Shown piece by piece: positions 45,437 through 50,204 of a DNA stretch of 50,204 bases. Below the pieces are notes generated by a model. That model ran no database searches. It was not told the origin of the DNA and saw only the letters and a list, made by a program, of their open reading frames with translations. The translations under genes were made by a program, and so were the position numbers. The stretch covers positions 1,552,757 through 1,602,960 of the forward strand of contig NZ_LS990887.1 in the NCBI RefSeq assembly GCF_900411315.1, given 5' to 3'. This DNA is from Corynebacterium senegalense (GTDB lineage Bacteria; Actinomycetota; Actinomycetes; Mycobacteriales; Mycobacteriaceae). Positions within the stretch are counted from its first letter, which is position 1. Each line of letters starts with the position of its first letter.

Positions 45437-46430
45437 TTAGGCCGCGAGTGTCACGGCGGGGTTCATGATGGTCTCGTATTCGATGGGGGGTCAACCGGCC
45501 CAAGCGGGCCTGCAGAGGCGCCGGCGGTAGGTCCGCTCGATTTAGGTGAAGATGGCGATGCAGAGCTCTTCCCGGGTGTGCCACCGCTGACGGTTCAGGA
45601 CGTTCTTCTGCAGCAGAGCGAAGAACGATTCCATTGCCGCGTTGTCACGGGCGGCACCGACCTGGCCCATGGAGCCGATCAGGTGGTGCTGGTCCAGGGC
45701 GTGGGTGAATGACTCGGCCCGGAACTGGGACCCGCGGTCGGAGTGGACGATGCACCCGGCCACGTCCTCGCGTCGGGCAACGGCGCTGTTCAGGGCGTTC
45801 GCGGCCAGGCCGGCTTTCATCCGGAAGTCGATCGAGTAGCCCACGATCCGTCCGGAGAACGCGTCCTTGACCGCGCACAGGTAGAGCTTGCCCTCGTCAG
45901 TGGGATGCTCAGAGGGGGGCACCACCCGCTGCGATGATGCGCGAAGCGCGCAGCGGGGGGAATGTCGGTCAGCCACAGTTCGTTGACATCATCGGCGGTG
46001 AAGTCCCGCTCGATAAGGTCATCGTGGACCGCGGGCCCGGGGCGCTTGCCGTTCTTCTCCCGTTTGATGCCGAACGCGGAGAACCACTGGTTGTCGTGGC
46101 AGATCTTCCACGCGGTGCGATCACACATCCCCTCGCCAGCAGCCGCGGCCTCATCGGCCAGGAGGCGGGAGCCGAACTCGGGGTCATCCAGGTGAGCGTC
46201 ATGCAGGGCATTAGCGCGGTAGGCCTCGCACAGCTCATCAGCCTCCTGCCGGCTTCTGCCGGGCCGGTTGCCGTCGTCGATATCGGCTTGGCGCATCCAC
46301 TTATGCAACGTCATCTCGTGGACACCGAAGTCCTTCGCGATCTACGCGATCGTGACACCGTCCTCACGGGACCGGGCCACGGCCACCACATCGACACGGA
46401 ACGGAACTCCTGGGGGTAGGGAGCGGGCAT
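45437..46430 (-). pseudogene. IS3-family transposase (orfA/orfB), multiply disrupted
   Basis: Reading from ATG 46430, recognisable parts are PYPQEFR, then (shifted) VDVVAVARSRED, an in-frame TAG, IAKDFGVHEMTLHKWMRQADIDDG (orfA helix-turn-helix) and DVNELWLTDI. After an insertion come EHPTDEGKLYLCAVKDAF and the catalytic VHSDRGSQF and GAARDNAAMESFF segments of the rve domain. Near the end a TAA replaces the expected Trp (AIFT-stop-IERTYRRR), and two more shifts precede QARLGRLTP and MNPAVTLAA. At least two nonsense changes and several frameshifts make it inactive. Confidence 0.85.
45911..45961. repeat. Hairpin insertion within IS3 transposase
   Basis: About 50 bp interrupt the rve domain between the codons for LTDI and EHPTDEG. 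The insert contains a 9-bp inverted repeat, CCCGCTGCG (45925-45933) with CGCAGCGGG (45949-45957), around a 15-bp loop. It is not part of the usual IS3 reading frame and shifts it. It looks like a small palindromic (REP-like) insertion. Confidence 0.5.
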
Positions 46431-46598
46431 AGTGCACATCCTTCCAGGCCGCCCTACGGGCAAGCCAGATCAGATGTCACCTACCCCTGCAGCAGTCCCG
46501 ACCGTCACACCCGGCAGGTACGCCCGCGGAGAGTGATTGCCTACCGACTACGAAGCTAACGGGCGCGGAGCGTCGCACTCTCTGCGTAGCCGCGCGAG

Positions 46599-47549
46599 TC
46601 AGCGTTGGCGGCGGATGGTGCCGGGGGTGTGTCCGATGATGCGGGTGAAGGCACGGTTGAACGCGGCTTCTGATTGGTAGCCGAGTTCCGTGGCGAGCCT
46701 TGCTGCGGTGGTGTTCTCGTTACGGAGTCTGGTGTGGGCGATGTTCATGCGCCAGCGGGTGAGGTAGGCGATGGGGGCAACGCCTGTGAGTTCGGTGAAG
46801 CGGGTGCTGAATGACGACCGCGACATGCTTGCGAGCTGTGCGAGGCGCTCGAGCGTCCATTCGCGTCCCGGTTCGTTGTGGATAGCTTCCAGGGCATAGC
46901 CGATCCGCTCGTCGTGCAGAGCGCGGAGCCAGCCTGAGCCGGTGTCGGGATTGTTGGCGAGCCATGCGCGGATTGCTTGGACGACGAGGATGTCGGCGAG
47001 CCTGGTGGCGACTGCTTCTCCGCCGGGTTGCGGATGGGAGAGTTCGCCGGCCATGAGGCGCAGGGTGTCGCGGATCGAGGATGCGGCTGAGAGGGTGTCG
47101 CCGCCGACGAAGAGCACCGATGGGAGTGCGCGCATGAGTTCACGGGCCGCGGGATCGTCGAACGACACCACGCCACAGATCAACTGCGCCGAACGACCGC
47201 TGCCCCCGTGCCGCAGCACGGAGTAGTGCTCGGTGAGGTACTGCTGCGGCAGCAGATCGACGCGCGGCCCCGCTGCGCTGGTCTCCGTGCTGGCGAGGTC
47301 GTGGCCGAGCCCATGCGGCACGAGGGCAAGGTCGCCCGCGCGAAGTTCCCGTGGATCAGCGTCGGGCAGACGAAGCCAGCAGGTGCCGGTGGTGAGGACG
47401 TGGAAGCTGATCGAGTCCGGAATAGCGGGCATCTGAAGTGCCCAGGGCTCGCCGAGTTCGGCGTGGCAGTAGAACGTGCTGCGCATCCGTAGCGTGTGCA
47501 GCACGCGCGCCAGCCGGTCTGTGGTCTCAGCAGGAAGTCCCGGTCTCAT
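46599..47549 (-). CDS. AraC-family transcriptional regulator with cupin domain
   Basis: This 316-residue regulator has an N-terminal cupin-type sensor (about 20-190, cupin_6-like: SISFHVLTTGTCWLRL...RAGDLALVPHGLGH). The C-terminal double helix-turn-helix (about 215-316) includes WTLERLAQLASMSRSSFSTRF and ARLATELGYQSEAAFNRAFTRIIGHTPG, the AraC signature. It is divergent from an NmrA-like oxidoreductase and a DUF1772 protein, which it probably regulates. It sits in the IS-bounded region and may have been acquired from another actinobacterium. Confidence 0.92.
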   Translation of the reverse strand: MRPGLPAETTDRLARVLHTLRMRSTFYCHAELGEPWALQMPAIPDSISFHVLTTGTCWLRLPDADPRELRAGDLALVPHGLGHDLASTETSAAGPRVDLLPQQYLTEHYSVLRHGGSGRSAQLICGVVSFDDPAARELMRALPSVLFVGGDTLSAASSIRDTLRLMAGELSHPQPGGEAVATRLADILVVQAIRAWLANNPDTGSGWLRALHDERIGYALEAIHNEPGREWTLERLAQLASMSRSSFSTRFTELTGVAPIAYLTRWRMNIAHTRLRNENTTAARLATELGYQSEAAFNRAFTRIIGHTPGTIRRQR

Positions 47550-47695
47550 GGCCCCAGTCTGCCCTATTCCGACACCATTTCACCGGCGGTATCGGACGAA
47601 TGAGCAAGAAGATTGGATTCACAGGCATGGTGTCGCCGATCAAGCATTTGTACCGTCGACTTCGTAAGCAAGCCGCTTGACCGAGAGGAATCATC

Positions 47696-48559
47696 ATGTA
47701 CGTCATCGCAGGAGCAACAGGCAGAGTGGGCTCAGTGGCAGCTCGTGCGCTGCTGGCCGCTGATACAAAAGTGCGCGTGCTCGTGCGCCGCCCGTCGGAT
47801 GCCGACGAGTGGGAAGCGCAGGGGGCCGAGGTGCGCATCGTCGCGCTCGACGACCGGGCCGCGCTCACCGAGGCGCTGCGAGCGTGCGCCGGGTTCTTCG
47901 CCCTACTGCCGTTCGACCTCACCGTCGACGATCTCGAGGAGCATGCGGGTCGCCTGGTCGCCTCGATCTCGGGCGCGGTCGCCGAGGCCCGCGTGCCGCA
48001 TGTCGTGATGCTGTCTTCCGGGGGTGCGGATCTCGCGGGCGGCACCGGCCCGATCACCGGCCTGCACCGCCTCGAAGAAGCACTGCGCGCAACCGGCACC
48101 ACGCTGACCGCGTTGCGTCCGGGACACTTCCAAGAAAAGGTCGGCGACGTGATCGACGTCGCACGCGACAGCGGTATCTACCCCGTGTTCGCCACCTCGG
48201 CCGACGCCCCGCTGCCGATGGTCGCCACCGCAGACCTCGGTGGGCTCGTGGCCGAGAGGCTCCAGTCGCCGCCCGCTGTGAGTGAGAGCATCGATGTCGT
48301 CGGCCCCGCCTACTCGGAGCGCACTATCGCCGAACTGCTCGGCAAGGCTCTCGGGCGGGAGCTAGAGGTCGCGACGGTTCCCGAGGAAGCCTGGGTCGGC
48401 GCCCTTTCCGAAGCAGGGTTTCGCCCGCACATCGCCGAGAGCCTCGCTGAGCTGTACCGAGCCGACGAGCACGGACTGCTCGCTCCGCGCGGTGACCGCA
48501 GCGTGCACGTAAACACCCCGGTCGAAGCAACCATCGAGCGCATCCTCGCGCTCCGTTGA
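47696..48559 (+). CDS. NmrA-like NAD(P)-binding oxidoreductase
   Basis: This 287-residue protein has an atypical SDR (NmrA/HSCARG-like) fold. The N-terminal Rossmann motif is YVIAGATGRVGSVAARAL (GxxGxxG, residues 2-19), followed by VRVLVRRPSDADEW. HVVMLSSGGADL and LRPGHFQEKV are family blocks. Such proteins bind NAD(P) as redox sensors or reduce quinones and related compounds; a YxxxK is not obvious. GAGAGGAA 6 nt before ATG 47696 is a good ribosome-binding site. The DUF1772 gene follows by 13 bp. Confidence 0.9.
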   Translation: MYVIAGATGRVGSVAARALLAADTKVRVLVRRPSDADEWEAQGAEVRIVALDDRAALTEALRACAGFFALLPFDLTVDDLEEHAGRLVASISGAVAEARVPHVVMLSSGGADLAGGTGPITGLHRLEEALRATGTTLTALRPGHFQEKVGDVIDVARDSGIYPVFATSADAPLPMVATADLGGLVAERLQSPPAVSESIDVVGPAYSERTIAELLGKALGRELEVATVPEEAWVGALSEAGFRPHIAESLAELYRADEHGLLAPRGDRSVHVNTPVEATIERILALR

Positions 48560-48572
48560 ACGGCGGGCTGCC

Positions 48573-49055
48573 GTGTCTTCCCTCATTGATGCCCTGGTCG
48601 TCTCTGCGATTGTGATGAACGGGTTGCTCGCCGGGCTGTTCTTCGTCTTCGCCTGCGCGATCACGCCCGGTTTCGGGCGCGTTGATGACGCCACCTACGT
48701 GCAGGCGTTTCGCGCGATCAACCGCGCGATCGTGAACGGCTGGTTCCTGCTCGTCTTCTTCTCCGCCCCGCTCACGGCTCTCGCCTACGCCTTCCTCGGT
48801 ACAAGGTCGGCCGCAATCGTGCCGACATCCTGGGCGTGGGCGGGTGCAGCATGCGCCGCGCTGACGTTAATCATCACCGCAGTCCGGAACGTACCGCTCA
48901 ACACACAACTCGACCGAGCCGCAACCAGAACGCAGGTCGAGTACCGGGTCGCGCGCGAACGATTCGAGGCACTCTGGAATCGGTGGAACCTCACCCGAAC
49001 GATCACGAGTGCCGGTGCCCTCGTGAGCCTCGTACTCGCCGGAGCCCTGGGGTGA
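48573..49055 (+). CDS. DUF1772 (anthrone oxygenase-like) membrane protein
   Basis: This 160-residue protein has four hydrophobic helices and the DUF1772 signatures NVPLNTQLDR and FEALWNRWNLTRT. The family includes fungal anthrone oxygenases, and in bacteria it is usually of unknown role, often beside NmrA-like reductases and AraC or TetR regulators. The GTG start at 48573 is 13 bp after the NmrA stop. Together the two may detoxify a small aromatic or quinone compound; this is inference from neighbours. Confidence 0.87.
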   Translation: MSSLIDALVVSAIVMNGLLAGLFFVFACAITPGFGRVDDATYVQAFRAINRAIVNGWFLLVFFSAPLTALAYAFLGTRSAAIVPTSWAWAGAACAALTLIITAVRNVPLNTQLDRAATRTQVEYRVARERFEALWNRWNLTRTITSAGALVSLVLAGALG

Positions 49056-49193
49056 AGCAGATGACCGAAGCCCCGCACGTCAACTATGCACATGAGTAAG
49101 TAGAGAACCGCAGAAACAAGAGTCGGTGTCCCGCGTCAGACTGTGTGGCAGAGTCCGTTAGTTGCGGGTCTTACCTGAAGGAATCTGGTCATC

Positions 49194-49511
49194 ATGGCCC
49201 GACCACCCGTCGTTGCAGTGGAGGAGAAGGTCCGTATCGTCCTGTCGATCCTGGCGGGCGAGGTGACTGTCGCAGAGGCTGCTCGCCGCGCGAAGGTCTC
49301 CGAGCAGTCCGTAGGAAACTGGAAACGACAATTCCTCGAAGGAGGGCGCTCTGGCGTAGCCGCCGGGAAATCGAAACCGAGCAGCCGCGAGAAACAGCTC
49401 GAGGAAGAGATAGCGGATCTCACCCAAGCGCTTGGCGAGGCTCACCTCGAAGCCCGCGTATGGAAGAAAAGTGCTGACGGCCGCCTGGGCCCTTCAAGGA
49501 CCTCGAGATGA
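49194..49511 (+). CDS. IS3-family transposase OrfA (helix-turn-helix)
   Basis: This 105-residue protein has a helix-turn-helix (about 10-48: EEKVRIVLSILAGEVTVAEA, ARRAKVSEQSVGNWKRQFLEGG) followed by a leucine-zipper-like coiled coil (REKQLEEEIADLTQALGEAHLEARVWKK). It binds the IS ends. Its 3' end overlaps orfB in another frame. The AGAAAAG run near 49464 could allow the programmed frameshift that makes the OrfAB transposase. Confidence 0.85.
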   Translation: MARPPVVAVEEKVRIVLSILAGEVTVAEAARRAKVSEQSVGNWKRQFLEGGRSGVAAGKSKPSSREKQLEEEIADLTQALGEAHLEARVWKKSADGRLGPSRTSR

Positions 49512-49782
49512 TCCGCCAGGAAGCGGGCATGTCAACCTCGAGGTTCTGTGAATTATTCGACATGCCCGAGCGGACCTGGCGTCGCTGGCAATCTCGCCAT
49601 CGGAACGGTGAAAGCGTTCGCGGTCCGTGGCCCACGCCCGCACGCGATGCCGCCCATGACATGGTCATCGACAAGGCGCAGAAACATCCCGCCTGGGGGC
49701 ATCGGAAGATCTGGGCGATGACCAGATACGAGGGCGGGCAGGCCTCAGCGTCCACCGTCATGCGGATCATGCAGGACGCTAA
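49508..49782 (+). pseudogene. IS3-family transposase OrfB, N-terminal fragment
   Basis: About 90 residues remain, running from MIRQEAGMSTSRFCELFDMPERTWRRWQ through HPAWGHRKIWAM to STVMRIMQDANL. This is the HTH_21-type N-terminus of IS3 OrfB. The reading then enters the IS1380-type repeat and stops soon after, so the catalytic rve domain is lost from this copy. Confidence 0.82.
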
Positions 49783-50203
49783 CCTCGATGTTTCATCGGG
49801 TTCGTGAGCTGGGTTGGGTGGCGTCGTTACCGGTGTTCACGTCCTGATTCTGGCATCTGGGCGTGATGTTGTGTCGCAGTGTCCGTTGCGGGCGGCCCGG
49901 GTTCCACTGCCGGGGGTGAGGGTGCTGCTGGTGGTAGGGACGGTGGAGCGGGCGCGTCAGGTCTGGGCCACGGTGGTGCGTAGTCGGTTGATGCCGGTCA
50001 GGACGGTGGCTGCTTCCGGGGCGTGGCGGGCGAGGTGAAGGACCTTGTGACGGCAGCGCCGCACGAGCGTCGCGGGGATCTCGAACAACCGCGCTCGAAG
50101 CCGTTTGGGCTCCCATCTGCGGGCATCATCACTGGTGAAAGCAATGGTCTGCATCCATGCGACCAGCTCGCAGGCGAGCTGGATGATCTGGCACCAGATC
50201 TGG
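49783..50203 (-). mobile_element. IS1380-family element end, copy 2 (runs to window end)
   Basis: This segment is identical over 421 bp to copy 1 at 44983-45403. It has inserted into orfB of an IS3 element. The base after the shared part (50204, t) fits continuation of the IS1380 transposase. The rest lies beyond the window. Confidence 0.85.
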
Positions 50204-50204
50204 T
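49957..50204 (-). CDS. IS1380-family transposase, C-terminal part (incomplete at window edge)
   Basis: This is the same C-terminal sequence as copy 1 (ARRWEPKRLRARLF, VLHLARHAP). The reading frame is open to the last base, so this copy may be an intact transposase extending past the window. Orientation is opposite to the flanking IS3 genes. Confidence 0.8.
   Translation of the reverse strand, partial: QIWCQIIQLACELVAWMQTIAFTSDDARRWEPKRLRARLFEIPATLVRRCRHKVLHLARHAPEAATVLTGINRLRTTVAQT

Larger units (their letters stand above)
45401..46501 (-). mobile_element. IS3-family insertion sequence, decayed
   Basis: This element of about 1.1 kb has imperfect terminal inverted repeats of 27 bp (45401-45427 and 46475-46501, 23 of 27 matching). 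The inner 9 bp, TAGGTGACA/TGTCACCTA, are perfect. It carries remnants of an IS3-type transposase on the minus strand. The left end lies exactly at the break in the IS1380 copy. No matching target duplication is evident beyond the ends, as expected after a deletion. Confidence 0.82.
49194..49782 (+). mobile_element. Second IS3-family element, truncated by IS1380 insertion
   Basis: orfA and the first part of orfB are present, and orfB is cut at 49782/49783 by the IS1380-type end. The left terminal repeat was not determined; it must lie in 49056-49193. Sequence and codon content differ from the decayed IS3 element at 45401, so this is a different IS. Confidence 0.75.

Noticed and set aside
47600..47680. 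26-codon ORF (MSKKIGFTGMVSPIKHLYRR...) upstream of the NmrA-like gene
   Set aside because: Basic peptide with no good ribosome-binding site and no recognised role; could be a leader peptide but cannot be supported from sequence alone.
49061..49099. 12-codon ORF just after the DUF1772 gene
   Set aside because: Too short to judge; it may be the stump of a gene cut by the IS3 insertion, but no family is recognisable.

Overview
The window is chromosomal DNA of a high-GC, mycolic-acid-containing actinobacterium, almost certainly a Corynebacterium. It carries the full arabinogalactan/mycolate block (UDP-galactopyranose mutase, galactofuranosyltransferase, PAP2 phosphatase, UbiA-type phosphoribosyltransferase, AftB-like arabinosyltransferase, two mycolyltransferases, a cutinase-like protein, FadD32, Pks13, AccD). 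The gene order matches the Mycobacterium tuberculosis Rv3799c-Rv3809c and Rv3834c-Rv3840 regions. Corynebacterium-specific signs are the LGFP-repeat mycolyltransferase (Cop1/PS1 type) and many leaderless starts.

Layout. 1-0.95 kb: an AT-richer Abi-type (HEPN-like) gene. 0.96-5.8 kb: a histidine-utilisation-like module (IclR regulator, amino-acid permease, formimidoylglutamase) and an AGCS Na+/amino-acid symporter. 5.9-14.5 kb: a conserved housekeeping block (LCP protein, CPBP protease, pheA, phosphatase, zinc-metallopeptidase-like protein, septum-formation protein, FarR-like GntR regulator, serS, acyltransferase, HAD phosphatase). 14.6-17.9 kb: glpK and a secreted LGFP-bearing amidase. 18.0 kb: glf. 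19.2-25.2 kb: an inserted accessory segment separating glf from glfT2. It holds an AT-rich two-gene cassette (nucleotidyltransferase-like + DUF262), an 814-bp stretch without a convincing gene, a Na+/H+ antiporter, and a divergent TetR / GAP-type transporter unit with tandem operators. 25.3-44.4 kb: the cell-envelope block, ending in a 39-codon ORF that may encode a small porin. 44.5 kb: a GNAT acetyltransferase. 45.0-50.2 kb: a mobile region in which two identical 421-bp IS1380-type ends bracket a decayed IS3 element, an AraC/NmrA/DUF1772 cassette and a truncated second IS3 element.

How the genes work together. glf makes UDP-galactofuranose and GlfT2 polymerises the galactan. UbiA and the PAP2 phosphatase make the decaprenyl-phosphate ribose/arabinose donor used by AftB. 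FadD32, Pks13 and AccD make mycolic acids, which Cmt and Cop1 place on trehalose and arabinogalactan. The 39-residue ORF may supply an outer-membrane channel. The LCP protein, amidase and septum-formation protein also act at the envelope.

The most interesting accessory items are the NTase-like/DUF262 pair, the porin-like peptide, the symmetric overlapping leaderless promoter between the CPBP protease and pheA, and the IS-bounded cassette at the right edge. All calls are from reading the sequence; no database search was run.
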